Positions 35,105 to 43,812 are shown, counted from the first letter of the stretch. The stretch is 64,000 nucleotides of DNA from Granulicatella seriolae (GCF_024543085.1 NZ_JANHNZ010000001.1:310001-374000), one strand, 5' to 3'. The notes: a model not told the origin generated them from the sequence alone. Made by a program: numbers and translations.

Positions 35105-37015
35105 CTACTTCTTAGATATATATATTCTTTTAGGCTTGATATAAAGAGTGCCCAGACTTGGCACAATCACTTGGATTGAATAAGGTTGCCCTTGATGTGG
35201 GATCTCTTCAGCAACAAACTCACTTTGATTGGATGTCCAAGTTCCACCAAACTCTTCCATCTCTGTATTAAGCAAGGTCTCATACTTACCTGCAAATGGC
35301 ACTCCAATCCGGTAACTAGTTCGTTCAACCGGAGTAAAGTTGGAGATGATTAATAGGAAGTCTCTGGTTTGATGCCCTTTCCTCATAATGCTGATAATTG
35401 TTTCATCACGGTTGTCAGCATCTAGAACCGTCAAACCCTCATAAGAATTATCAATTTCAAATAAAGCTTTTTGTTTCAAATACAATTGGTTCAAGTGCTT
35501 AATAAAATTATGATACTCCTGATTAAATTCTTGGTTTAAATCACCCCACTCAAGTTGAGAGTAAAAACGCCATTCCAAAAATTGCCCCAACTCATACCCC
35601 ATAAAGTTTAGTTTTTTACCAGGGTGTGCCATCATATAGGCTTGTAGAGTTCTTAAAGTGGCGAATTGCTTGTAGCGATCCCCAGGCACTTTTCCTAATA
35701 AAGAATTTTTTCCATGCACAACTTCATCATGTGAAAATGGTAAGAGATAGTTCTCCTTAAAAGTATACATAAAGGAAAAGGTTAGTAATTGGTAGTTGTC
35801 TCTACGGAAATATGGATCCATTTCAATGAATTTCAAGGTGTCGTTCATCCAACCCATATTCCATTTGAACAGGAATCCTAAGCCACCATCATGGACTGGT
35901 CTAGTAATACCATCCCAAGAGGTACTCTCTTCAGCAATCATCAAAGTTTGTGGATTGCGAGCATAAACAATAGTATTAAGCTTTTGCAGGAATTGGATAG
36001 CTTCCAAGTTTTCGTTACCACCGTATTTATTTGGCAACCAGTTTGGATTATCAAAATCTAGATAAATCATATTGGATACGGCATCTACCCTCAAACCGTC
36101 CAGATGGCATTCTTCTAACCAGAAGATAGCGTTCGCTATTAAGAAACTGTGTACCTGTGTTTTACCTAGGTCAAAGTTCATAGTTCCCCAACCTCGGTTG
36201 TCCGCTCTATCTGGATTGTCATATTCAAAGGTTGCTGTCCCGTCGAAGTATGGCATAGCATATTGATTCCGATTGAAATGACCAGGCACCCAATCCATAA
36301 TAACACCAATATTAGCTAAATGAGCTGCTTCTACAAAGTCTTGTAACTCATCAACACGACCCATTCTGGCAGCAACGGCATAATATCCTGTTATCTGATA
36401 GCCCCAACTAGCCTCTAGAGGGTGTTCCATCAAAGGTAGGAACTCAATGTGTGTATAGCCCATCTCCTTGACATAAGGAATTAATTCATCAGCCAATTCA
36501 GCAAAGCTATACCAAGAGCCATCCTCATGACGTCGCCAAGAGCTAGCATGAACTTCATAGATATTAATTGGTCTTTCTAAAGCTGACTTACGTGTTTTGT
36601 TGTGCTGCCAAAGACCATCGCGCCATTTTTTTTCAGGTGCTTGAAAGACAATGGATGCTTCTTTTGGTGGTACTTCAAACTCTTGCGCGAATGGGTCAAT
36701 CTTGAATTCCTGAGAGCCATCATGCTTTTGAATAAGATACTTGTAGCAGTCTCCCTCTTTTGCTTCAAGATTGATGCCAGTCCATACTCCAGTCTGATCC
36801 ATAAGTGCCAATGGTTCTGCCTGCCATCCATTAAAATCTCCCACTAGCAAAACAGCTTTAGCGTTGGGTGCCCAAACCGTAAACCGTATACCCTCTACAC
36901 CATCGTGCATAGTTTTTTTGTTTCCAAATAAGCGATAAGCCTCAAAATTTTCACCACTATTAAATAAATAAATAGGTTCTTCTAATTGATGGTTATCAAT
37001 GTCAGTAATTGTCAT
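35105..37015 (-). CDS. glgB: 1,4-alpha-glucan branching enzyme
   Basis: Introduces alpha-1,6 branches in glycogen. The 636-residue GH13 enzyme has an N-terminal CBM48 (RFTVWAPNAKAVLLVGDFN). Catalytic motifs are VDWVPGHF, GLRVDAVSNM (nucleophile Asp), IAEEST (acid/base Glu) and LPFSHDEVVHGK. The start is ATG 37015 with AAAAAGGAG seven bases upstream; the in-frame extension to 37102 has no ribosome site and is unlike the family. It is the first gene of the operon. Confidence 0.96.
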   Translation of the reverse strand: MTITDIDNHQLEEPIYLFNSGENFEAYRLFGNKKTMHDGVEGIRFTVWAPNAKAVLLVGDFNGWQAEPLALMDQTGVWTGINLEAKEGDCYKYLIQKHDGSQEFKIDPFAQEFEVPPKEASIVFQAPEKKWRDGLWQHNKTRKSALERPINIYEVHASSWRRHEDGSWYSFAELADELIPYVKEMGYTHIEFLPLMEHPLEASWGYQITGYYAVAARMGRVDELQDFVEAAHLANIGVIMDWVPGHFNRNQYAMPYFDGTATFEYDNPDRADNRGWGTMNFDLGKTQVHSFLIANAIFWLEECHLDGLRVDAVSNMIYLDFDNPNWLPNKYGGNENLEAIQFLQKLNTIVYARNPQTLMIAEESTSWDGITRPVHDGGLGFLFKWNMGWMNDTLKFIEMDPYFRRDNYQLLTFSFMYTFKENYLLPFSHDEVVHGKNSLLGKVPGDRYKQFATLRTLQAYMMAHPGKKLNFMGYELGQFLEWRFYSQLEWGDLNQEFNQEYHNFIKHLNQLYLKQKALFEIDNSYEGLTVLDADNRDETIISIMRKGHQTRDFLLIISNFTPVERTSYRIGVPFAGKYETLLNTEMEEFGGTWTSNQSEFVAEEIPHQGQPYSIQVIVPSLGTLYIKPKRIYISKK

Positions 37016-37274
37016 AAAACCACTCCTTTTTGTATCATTTTTAAAATACCTTGTAGGGGAAAAATAAACGGAACCTCTTTTAAAAAAACAGATAAGAAAC
37101 ACCCTTACGAACCATCTCTAGCTCCCAAAACAACAGAGATTTATTCCCAGATACTTCTTGTAAAACACTTCTTTCAAGAAAAAATTAAGCGTTTTATTTT
37201 TATGTAATAATTGTAACATATATTGCAAATTTTTTCTTCTTTTTATGAATGATTATTAAGAAAATGCACGAAAA

Positions 37275-37468
37275 AATAAAAAAAGAGCTAGGAATTTCTT
37301 CCTAGCTCTTGCGGCATATTTTCATATGTTTGATTCAAGTTCACATCTATCCTCAAAAGACAGCTACATCCTGTAGTGTGTACTAAAACACCCTGCTCCG
37401 CTTGCTCATGCAATCCTAGTTGTCGCCAAAAATAGTCTCCTATTCGATTGCAATTCGACTCATCGCAT
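37275..37468 (-). ncRNA. Candidate structured small RNA of about 194 nt, class not recognised
   Basis: A near-consensus promoter (37475-37503) would start transcription near 37468, and a Rho-independent terminator (12-bp stem 37299-37310 with 37283-37294, then a long U tract) would end it near 37275. Within it I see nested stems: TGCAATC/GATTGCA enclosing AATAG/CTATT, a CTACA-GGA-TGTAG hairpin, and CATAT-GAAA-ATATG. There is no ORF with a ribosome site. The size is near that of 6S RNA, but I cannot confirm the family. It ends 260 bp before glgB, so it could also be a terminated leader. Confidence 0.6.
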
Positions 37469-37474
37469 GTGGCT

Positions 37475-37503
37475 AGTATAACACATAGAAGCGTGTCTGT
37501 CTA
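37475..37503 (-). promoter_or_regulatory. Promoter of the candidate small RNA
   Basis: TAGACA (37503-37498), a 17-bp spacer and TATACT (37480-37475), with an extended TGT upstream of the -10. The flanking stretch 37504-37737 is AT-rich. It carries weak cre-like sites around 37578-37592 and 37659-37674 that I do not call. Confidence 0.65.
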
Positions 37504-37737
37504 TTGAATCAGATGGAGCCTTTTGCGTAAGATATTCGAGTTTTAGGTATTGGATAAATATCAAATCAGCATCATTTGGAAACGTTTTAGTTCCTAGTTT
37601 TAGATGCACATGTTGCTGTAATTCTTATATGCAGTTACCCGAAACAGTTTACCTTAAGATAAAAACGCTTTATGCAAAAATTATTTTTATTCTATCCCAA
37701 CTATATTTGTCTAAAATAGAATTATTAATACAAAATA

Positions 37738-37766
37738 TTGAAATGTGAAAATATACGCTTTATACT
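37738..37766 (+). promoter_or_regulatory. Promoter of the frameshifted DUF1269-type gene
   Basis: TTGAAA (37738-37743), a 17-bp spacer and TATACT (37761-37766), 34 bp before the ATG at 37800. Confidence 0.6.
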
Positions 37767-37799
37767 TGTAGACTAAAAAATTTGAAAGGGAATTATAAA

Positions 37800-38397
37800 A
37801 TGGAAACGGTTGTAACTGTAAGCTTTAAGGAACCTGCAAAGACATATGAGGTTTTGTCTACCCTAAAGAGAGAATCTTTTAACATTCTCACAGCTGGTAT
37901 CTTGGAAAAAGAAAATGGTGTGGTCACTGCAAAAGATGGTTTTAGTTACGATACTGATGGAGATAATTGGGCAATCGGTGGTCTATGGGGTAGCTTAATT
38001 GGAATTATTGGTGGCCCCTTAGGAATTAGGAATCTTGTTCGGCGCTAGTCTCAGAATGATGATTGGTGACCTAACTGATATTGATGAACTATCTGACAAA
38101 GCTGACACCATTAAGGAAATCGGCTCCAATTTGGATAGTAATGTCCCTGTCTTTATCCTATTATTTCAAGAAATAGATTCAACTGTTTTAGATAACTATT
38201 TACTAGCCAATGGTGCAGCTGAAATCACTAGAGAAAGCCTTGCTTCCATTCAAGAGAAGATTGAAGCTATTGAAGAAGCTCAAAAACACTTAGAAGAAGA
38301 AACTAAAAAGAAAATTCGTGAACAAAAGAAACAAGAAAGTAAAGAAAAAGTTGACGCTAAAATTGCTGAAATCAAAGAAAGATTTGCTAATATATAA
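37800..38397 (+). pseudogene. DUF1269-type membrane protein gene broken by a 7-bp tandem duplication
   Basis: The frame starting at 37800 (GAAAGGG nine bases upstream) encodes METVVTVSFKEPAKTYEVLS and a Gly-rich membrane stretch (GGLWGSLIGIIGGPLGI), then stops at 38048. The continuation LFGASLRMMIGDLTDIDELSD is in the next frame and runs to 38397, ending in a Glu/Lys-rich coiled coil. TTAGGAA occurs twice in tandem (38019-38025, 38026-38032); removing one copy restores a single 196-residue frame with GGPLGILFGAS across the junction. Intact members are small membrane proteins of unknown role. The second half has no ribosome site of its own. Confidence 0.82.
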
Positions 38398-38425
38398 AAA
38401 GTTGCGCTCTAGTGTAGAGTAGACT

Positions 38426-38482
38426 AAAAGAATATCACCCCCTTAAACATTAGACTATTGTTTAAGGGGGTGATATTCTTTT
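38426..38482. terminator. Bidirectional terminator between the DUF1269-type gene and the glyoxalase gene
   Basis: Perfect 24-bp arms (38426-38449 and 38459-38482) with a 9-nt loop, between two convergent genes. Confidence 0.88.
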
Positions 38483-38490
38483 AGCTTTTT

Positions 38491-38871
38491 TTATTTTGTT
38501 CGTATAACTTCGACTTTATAACCATCTGGATCAGTTACAAAATAATAGTTTGGTTTGTTACCAGGTAATCCTTTCAAATCTGTGACTGTGTAGCCTAATT
38601 CTTTGTGTTTGGCATGTAATTCTTCTAAGTTGTCTTCACTCAGGGCTACATGGGCGAAGCCATCACCAATTTCATACGGACCATGATCATAGTTATAGGT
38701 TAATTCTAATTCATAGTCATCACCCTCAAGGGACAAGTATACGATCGTAAATTTGTGATCTGGGAAATCCTTTCTTCTGGTTTCTACGAAGCCAAAAGCA
38801 GTTGTATAAAAATGAATGGACTCCTCAAGATTTTCAACACGAATGCAAGTGTGTAACATTTTACTAGCCAT
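38491..38871 (-). CDS. gloA: Glyoxalase I (lactoylglutathione lyase) family protein
   Basis: The 126-residue vicinal-oxygen-chelate protein has MLHTCIRVENLEESIHFYT at the N-terminus, DYELELTYN and GDGFAHVALSEDNLEE in the middle, and FVTDPDGYKVEVIRTK at the end. The metal ligands His7 (LHTC), Glu in ELEL, His in FAHVAL and Glu in KVEVI are all present. It probably detoxifies methylglyoxal. GGAGGAG lies five bases before the ATG. The gene is monocistronic. Confidence 0.9.
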   Translation of the reverse strand: MASKMLHTCIRVENLEESIHFYTTAFGFVETRRKDFPDHKFTIVYLSLEGDDYELELTYNYDHGPYEIGDGFAHVALSEDNLEELHAKHKELGYTVTDLKGLPGNKPNYYFVTDPDGYKVEVIRTK

Positions 38872-39125
38872 TATATCTCCTCCATTATTATATTTCTTTC
38901 CTAATCATACCTAATTAATGCTTTTTTATCAAAAGTTGTGAATCTCAACTTCTTTTCATAGCAGTAGACTTGATAATTTGCCTTGTCTGAATTATGCTAG
39001 ATAGGTAGAAAAATTTTATAACGTACTTGGGAGTTCATTGACTCATCGTCAAGAGCAATTCCACTATATATTACTAGCTAATGACTATAGTTATCATATC
39101 ACTACTATTTGGAGGAAACTATTAT

Positions 39126-40022
39126 ATGAAAACCTGCCCATTTTGTCATCAGGAAATTGATGAATTTGAAACAATTTGCCCACACTGTGGTATGAGCCTA
39201 ACAGAGGAAGAAATCACCGATCATGCTGCTTACCAACCTTCATTATTTGAAGCGACTACTGCAGAGCTTGACAATGAGCCATCTACTGATGAAATAAATG
39301 AATCAAGCACTCCTGTAAATGCTGCTGAAACCGAAAAGAAAGTTGAAAAAGAGGAAAACCGTAAAGACAAAGAGTTTCGTATGAAGAATAATCCTGCTCC
39401 ATATTTTTCTTTATTGGGAAAAATAACCAAATTCTTTACCTACTTCTTTGAAAAATTGATTAGCCCAAGTGACCAGTTTAAGCGTCGTCGATCAAACAAC
39501 GGAAGTTACGGCTACATCAGTTTTGTGATTGCTTCTTTTCTATCTTCTTTTATCGTAACTCGTTTGGTTGAGACTGCCTTTTCTCGCTACACTCTTTTGT
39601 CTCAAATATCGATTCTTCCAAGCCTAGTTAATGGTCCTAATTATATTTTACTCTTTATCAAACTACTAGTCTTCTTTATCATTGTTTATCTCGCGTTTCC
39701 AACAATTGCCTTTTTCATTAAACGAGTTTTGCTAAAACGTCATCACATCTTCCACTACTGGGTGACGCAATACGCTGGTTTAAATGCTAGTGGTTTTATT
39801 ATTTTATTGGTTGCTTTTCTCTTTTCTGTTGTGGCACCATTTTCTTTGGCTATGGTGATTATCTTTTTATTTACCTTACACATTCTCAGCTTAATCATTA
39901 GTTTTGTGGCATCTTTTTACCGCACCATTAATGATAGCAAGATTGATACCATCTACCTATGTTTACTTGGACTTAGTATCGAGTTCTTCATAATCTTCAG
40001 CCTATCAGCCCTCCTCTTCTAA
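39126..40022 (+). CDS. Zinc-ribbon membrane protein of unknown function
   Basis: The 298-residue protein begins MKTCPFCHQEIDEFETICPH, a double CxxC zinc ribbon. An acidic Ser/Thr/Glu linker (about 30-95) follows, then a membrane domain with about five helices. ATG 39126 is chosen for TTTGGAGG ten bases upstream; in-frame codons back to 39081 lack one. The layout (zinc ribbon, disordered linker, multi-pass domain) is common in Firmicutes and unassigned. It lies alone; a palindromic repeat follows directly. Confidence 0.8.
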   Translation: MKTCPFCHQEIDEFETICPHCGMSLTEEEITDHAAYQPSLFEATTAELDNEPSTDEINESSTPVNAAETEKKVEKEENRKDKEFRMKNNPAPYFSLLGKITKFFTYFFEKLISPSDQFKRRRSNNGSYGYISFVIASFLSSFIVTRLVETAFSRYTLLSQISILPSLVNGPNYILLFIKLLVFFIIVYLAFPTIAFFIKRVLLKRHHIFHYWVTQYAGLNASGFIILLVAFLFSVVAPFSLAMVIIFLFTLHILSLIISFVASFYRTINDSKIDTIYLCLLGLSIEFFIIFSLSALLF

Positions 40023-40024
40023 AT

Positions 40025-40228
40025 CAAGAGGCTGGACCATATCTCTATAACCAATAAAATCCATTTCTAAATCATAAAAGAGTCTCCAGATAAAAATCAG
40101 AAATCTAAACAGTGGCACCGCCATAAGCCTTGGTCTTCCGGCTTAGCTGTACACCGTTATTTCTGATTTTTTATCTGGAGACTCTTTCAGTGCGTTATCA
40201 GCGGATAGAAATATTGCCCATCCTCTTG
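40025..40228. repeat. Nested palindromic repeat R3 (short core)
   Basis: Middle arms at 40077-40104 and 40159-40187 pair over 28 bp with one bulge. The core is only about 54 bp (AGTGGCACCGCC, then GGCTTAGCTGT, then ACACCG), so the central 60 bp seen in R1 and R2 are missing. It fills the gap between the zinc-ribbon gene and cdd. Confidence 0.85.
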
Positions 40229-40229
40229 T

Positions 40230-40622
40230 TTACATTTCTGTAAATGCCATAGGAACTAACTCTAAAATGCTAGTTTCTTTTAGTTGGCCATCTTGATTAG
40301 ACAAATATACTGGCGTATCAATTGGACACAATTCCACTAAGACTTGGCGGCAAATAGAACATGGGGGCAAGAAATATGATGTCTTACCTGCTATAGCAAT
40401 CATTTGGACATCTTCTTTTTTATACCCTTTTGTGATTCCTGTAAAAAGCGCTGTTCTTTCGGCACAGTTTGTAGCACCAAAAGACACATTTTCAACGTTC
40501 ACCCCAGTAATGACTTGTCCATCCTTATATAAAATGGCACAAGCAACAGGAAAATGAGAGTATGGACTATATGAGTTCTCGATAACGTTTTGAGCTTCTT
40601 TTAGTAATTCTTGTGGTGTCAT
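40230..40622 (-). CDS. cdd: Cytidine deaminase
   Basis: Deaminates cytidine and deoxycytidine to uridine forms in pyrimidine salvage. The 130-residue homotetrameric-type enzyme has the zinc site Cys53-Ala-Glu55 (TNCAERTA) and PCSIC with Cys88 and Cys91. It starts inside the luxS stop region (4-bp ATGA overlap), so the two are translationally coupled. This pairing is not one I would expect from pathway logic. Confidence 0.95.
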   Translation of the reverse strand: MTPQELLKEAQNVIENSYSPYSHFPVACAILYKDGQVITGVNVENVSFGATNCAERTALFTGITKGYKKEDVQMIAIAGKTSYFLPPCSICRQVLVELCPIDTPVYLSNQDGQLKETSILELVPMAFTEM

Positions 40623-41098
40623 TGGTTTGCTCCTTCTTCAATTATTCTTGTAAATGGGTCAAGGCTTATCCCTTTTTCTAGCACGTCTTTTGCATATTCT
40701 TTTGCGCTGAACAAGGAATGGTCGCGGTAATTCCCACATTCTTTTGCTGTAATAGCTGGTACATCATTCGTTTCAACTACAAAATTCAAGACGGTTTTCA
40801 GAGCATCCCTCACTTCTTTCACACTTGGCTGTCCCCATACAATCATATAAAATCCTGTACGGCAGCCCATTGGTGAAATATCGATAATGTCAGCTAGATA
40901 ATCCCGTAAGTTTACTGCTAAGAGATGTTCCAGTGTATGGATAGCTGCTGTTGGCATAGCTGATTGATTTGGTTGTAGGAACCGCAAATCAAACTTGGTC
41001 ACTACTGCTCCAGATTGATGAACTTCTTGTCCAGCTTGTCTTACATAAGGAGCCAACACCTTATTATGGTCTAATTCAAAACTTTCTACTTTCGCCAT
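40619..41098 (-). CDS. luxS: S-ribosylhomocysteine lyase LuxS
   Basis: Cleaves S-ribosylhomocysteine to homocysteine and DPD, the precursor of AI-2, within the activated methyl cycle. The 159-residue enzyme has the metal motif HTLEH (His54, His58), SPMGCRTGFY with the catalytic Cys79, and a third ligand Cys in AKECGNYRDH. No pfs gene is adjacent. The leader between 41099 and about 41160 holds an imperfect hairpin (CCTATT ... AATAGG). Confidence 0.96.
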   Translation of the reverse strand: MAKVESFELDHNKVLAPYVRQAGQEVHQSGAVVTKFDLRFLQPNQSAMPTAAIHTLEHLLAVNLRDYLADIIDISPMGCRTGFYMIVWGQPSVKEVRDALKTVLNFVVETNDVPAITAKECGNYRDHSLFSAKEYAKDVLEKGISLDPFTRIIEEGANQ

Positions 41099-41300
41099 TT
41101 TACTTCTCCTTTTGAACTCATGCGAGCCTATTCATGGTGAGGATAATTCCTCAATAGGTTTTCTTTTGACTTTTAATAGCTAAAACCCTTTCAAAAATTA
41201 GTTTATCATGAAAAAGGGCTAAATAGCTAATATTATTTTCAAAAAAATAATATATTCAATTCTCTAGCCTATCAATCAGAAATTAAAAACTAATTTATTA

Positions 41301-41460
41301 AGGGAACAAAAAGTCCGTAATAAAATAAAAGCATTCTAAATTATAAAATAGTTTCCCAGAAACCTATCAGAAATGGGAACGGTGGCATCGCAGCGAGACC
41401 AAGGGTCACAGCGATGCCACCGTTTTGATTTATATCCCAAGAACTAGAGACTTTTTATGT
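41301..41460. repeat. Palindromic repeat R4 (divergent core)
   Basis: It begins GGGAACAAAAAGTCCGTAA and contains GTTTCCCAGAAACCTATCAG. A compact hairpin follows, with perfect 13-bp arms ACGGTGGCATCGC (41379-41391) and complement (41411-41423). The outer right arm is degenerate. The rest of 41099-41300 is AT-rich luxS leader and upstream DNA. Confidence 0.75.
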
Positions 41461-41498
41461 TAAACAAGAACTTGTTCTCAGGCTACTTTTATCTAATC

Positions 41499-42458
41499 TT
41501 ATTGCCCAGAAAATAGGTTTTTAATGGATTCAAACAATTGTTGGAAGAATTGGCCAATTTTATCCAACCATCCCTCATTTTGAGCACGATTAACTAGTTC
41601 ACCAAATTTTTGCGTAACGGTTTGTGACAACTGATTCAGTTGTTCTTTAACCTGGTTGGAGTCAATAGCACTAGTTTGTTGGTAATTAGAAGCAAAGTTA
41701 ACAATTTGATTGATATTTTCTTGAGAAACAACAGATTGCAATTTGTTATTGGCTAAAGCTTCATTCACAATACGCTCGATATCTTCTTTGGTAGCCAGTT
41801 TGTCTGTTTGCGTCTTCAAATCAGCCAAGGCTTGTTTAATCTCAATCATGGCTTGGTCCAGTCTTGCAGGATCAAAACCTTCTGTCTTAGCATTTTCTTG
41901 ACTAATCTTATTTGTGGTTTCCAACTCTTCTTGAGCAACCTCTGTACGAGACGTATCAAGGGTCTCTCCGTTTGCTTCAAAGGCTTTATACACTCCTGTA
42001 AGAGCAGATTCACCAGTCACTTTGCTGATACTTGCAACTTCTATCTTAGCATCTGTTACACCTGCCGTGATAGCCGCATTAGCATATTGTTGAGCGGTAA
42101 TTAAAGTAATATTATCCGGTGTTAAGATTTGTACATCGACGCCTTTACCTGGATCCTGTTTTTGAACTAAAACGGATGAAATCATGGATGAAGAGTTTCC
42201 GTCTCCAGAACCAAGAAATTTGATCAAGTCTTGACCAGTAGCCACTTCCACATTGACATTTTCTTTGTTACTAATCTTCAAGAGTTTTGCCGTTTGGTCA
42301 GCTTGTTGGTCGGATAGTCCGCCTCCGTAAACAACGATGGGTTTGCCCCATTTTTCATTAATAACTGTTGTATCGATAGCAAAAACGGTGTTGGCTAAAC
42401 CAAGACTAGCCACTCCAAGTGCAGTCAGTGTTAGTGCGAATTTTTTAAATAATTTCAT
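41499..42458 (-). CDS. Secreted DUF1002 family protein
   Basis: The 319-residue protein has a clear Sec signal (MKLFKKFALTLTALGVASLG, cleavage probably after NTVFA near residue 27). The DUF1002 (YpuA-like) domain has VVYGGGLSDQQADQTAKLL and the QYANAAITAGVTDAKIEVAS segment. A Gln-rich helical C-terminal region ends with WLDKIGQFFQQLFESIKNLF, possibly amphipathic. GGAGG lies seven bases before the ATG. The role of the family is unknown; members are exported. Confidence 0.85.
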   Translation of the reverse strand: MKLFKKFALTLTALGVASLGLANTVFAIDTTVINEKWGKPIVVYGGGLSDQQADQTAKLLKISNKENVNVEVATGQDLIKFLGSGDGNSSSMISSVLVQKQDPGKGVDVQILTPDNITLITAQQYANAAITAGVTDAKIEVASISKVTGESALTGVYKAFEANGETLDTSRTEVAQEELETTNKISQENAKTEGFDPARLDQAMIEIKQALADLKTQTDKLATKEDIERIVNEALANNKLQSVVSQENINQIVNFASNYQQTSAIDSNQVKEQLNQLSQTVTQKFGELVNRAQNEGWLDKIGQFFQQLFESIKNLFSGQ

Positions 42459-42571
42459 GATATTACCTCCAAATGGTTGTATTGGTAACTAGCTCTTACT
42501 AGTTGGTCTTACAAGATAAGTGTAGCAAAACTTCTTATTACTACGGTTACCATCATATAACAAATAGCTAA

Positions 42572-42604
42572 AAACGACCCCAGACTAAAGTCCCAGAGCC
42601 GTTT
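42572..42604 (-). terminator. niaX terminator
   Basis: An imperfect stem (AAACGACCCCAGACT with AGTCCCAGAGCCGTTT) lies 15 bp beyond the niaX stop and is followed on the minus strand by TTTTT. Confidence 0.6.
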
Positions 42605-42618
42605 AAGATTTTTTTAAG

Positions 42619-43188
42619 TTATTTCAAGATGGCACTATTTGGCAAATGGCAATGAATTTGCTTATAGACAGCTTGCCAGATACCTAAGGCCAAGACAAAA
42701 TCCACTAGACTATGGAGAAAAGTTCCGCCACCTACTAAGGCTAGTACACTAATAAAGAATCCTTGCGATACGGTTGCTTGTGATAGATTCCCTGAAAAAA
42801 AGAACAAGGCTACCACCAAAAACTCACAAGCTGCATGGATTAGACCAGTAACAAGAGCAAACATCAACCTGCCTGACTGACTAATTAAGAGTCTTGGATT
42901 TTTTTGAATCCAAAACGCACCTACCATAACAAAAACCACTTGCGATAAAGCACGTAAAACAATTACTAGCGGAAAGGAGCTCAGCAAAAATCCTAAACTT
43001 GTTCCCAATACAACAGCCAAAGCAACTGCTGGCGATATAAAGATGCCTAAAAACAAAGCCACGTGACTTCCCAAGGTAAATGAAGCTGGACCAATTATAA
43101 CTTTCGGCATAATCATTGGAACCAAGATGCCGATAGCAATTAATATGGAAGAAATAGTTAATGTAAACAGATTATTTTTTGAACGCAA
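42619..43188 (-). CDS. niaX: Niacin transporter NiaX (ECF S-component-like)
   Basis: The 189-residue integral membrane protein has five to six helices (LFTLTISSILIAIGILVPMI, FTLGSHVALFLGIF, FVMVGAFWI). It probably binds niacin and works with a shared ECF energising module encoded elsewhere. The longer frame from ATG 43224 is rejected: that ATG lies inside the -10 hexamer. TTG 43188 (MRSKNNLF) has AGGGGG seven bases upstream and lies downstream of the predicted transcription start. The adjacent niaR gene and operator support the substrate. Confidence 0.82.
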   Translation of the reverse strand: MRSKNNLFTLTISSILIAIGILVPMIMPKVIIGPASFTLGSHVALFLGIFISPAVALAVVLGTSLGFLLSSFPLVIVLRALSQVVFVMVGAFWIQKNPRLLISQSGRLMFALVTGLIHAACEFLVVALFFFSGNLSQATVSQGFFISVLALVGGGTFLHSLVDFVLALGIWQAVYKQIHCHLPNSAILK

Positions 43189-43222
43189 AGGAATTCCCCC
43201 TAGTTTTCTTGAGTTAAGCTTC

Positions 43223-43255
43223 ATTATACCTTACTCAAGGCGGGTGTCAAGACAC
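43223..43255 (-). promoter_or_regulatory. niaX promoter with NiaR operator
   Basis: TTGACA (43250-43245), 16 bp, TATAAT (43228-43223). The inverted repeat GTGTC-AA-GACAC (43244-43255) overlaps the -35. It matches the GTGTCTTGACAC-type core described for NiaR (YrxA) sites, and the niaR gene is 39 bp away. Confidence 0.75.
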
Positions 43256-43293
43256 TTGTCACGTCTGTTCCCTTTGTTTATCTTTGAAGTTTA

Positions 43294-43812
43294 TTACTTA
43301 GTCATCTCCGTATACAGATATCCTTTTTGATTTAAAGCTTCCTTTATCTGATCAAACTCCTCTTTAGTCGCGGTCTCAATGGTATGAATATGAACACCAT
43401 CCGTTAAGCCAGATAAAAGTGTGGCCTGCTTGTTTTCAATGTTTGCCATAAAATCCATAGCATCTTTTCGTGACCGCACTTTCAGTTCAACAACAATTTC
43501 TTTATAAATAGGATGGTCAATCCGAACATCAAGAACTGCTCCGCCAAAATCAACAATGGTAAATAATTCATCTAAGGTTTCTTCACTGCGATGTTTGCAG
43601 ACAATGCGATTCGTCAAAACAGGATTATGAACATTGCTAGACAGAAGATAGCCCTTTGATGTTGACACAATAGCTTCTCCTTGCGCACGCAACAAAGCAA
43701 TATCTCCCACCACAACCTGTCTAGAAACATGAAACTCCTTTGCCAATTGGCTAGCAGATATCGCTTGATGTTCTTGTGATAAACGTTTAAGAATAGCTTC
43801 TCTTCTTCCCAT
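43294..43812 (-). CDS. niaR: Niacin-responsive transcription repressor NiaR
   Basis: The 172-residue protein has an N-terminal winged HTH (LAKEFHVSRQVVVGDIALLRA) and a C-terminal 3H domain with the three conserved His-containing stretches (CKHRSEETLDEL, RIDHPIYKEIVVEL, VHIHTIE). It represses niacin uptake and NAD genes when niacin is high. ATG 43812 is favoured (GAGGTGA upstream) over 43842. niaX lies directly downstream on the same strand, behind its own NiaR-controlled promoter. Confidence 0.88.
   Translation of the reverse strand: MGRREAILKRLSQEHQAISASQLAKEFHVSRQVVVGDIALLRAQGEAIVSTSKGYLLSSNVHNPVLTNRIVCKHRSEETLDELFTIVDFGGAVLDVRIDHPIYKEIVVELKVRSRKDAMDFMANIENKQATLLSGLTDGVHIHTIETATKEEFDQIKEALNQKGYLYTEMTK

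Noticed and set aside
37577-37674. Two cre-like (CcpA) sites, TTGGAAACGTTTTAG and ATAAAAACGCTTTATG
   Set aside because: Each deviates at conserved positions and neither lies at a suitable distance from a promoter I trust.
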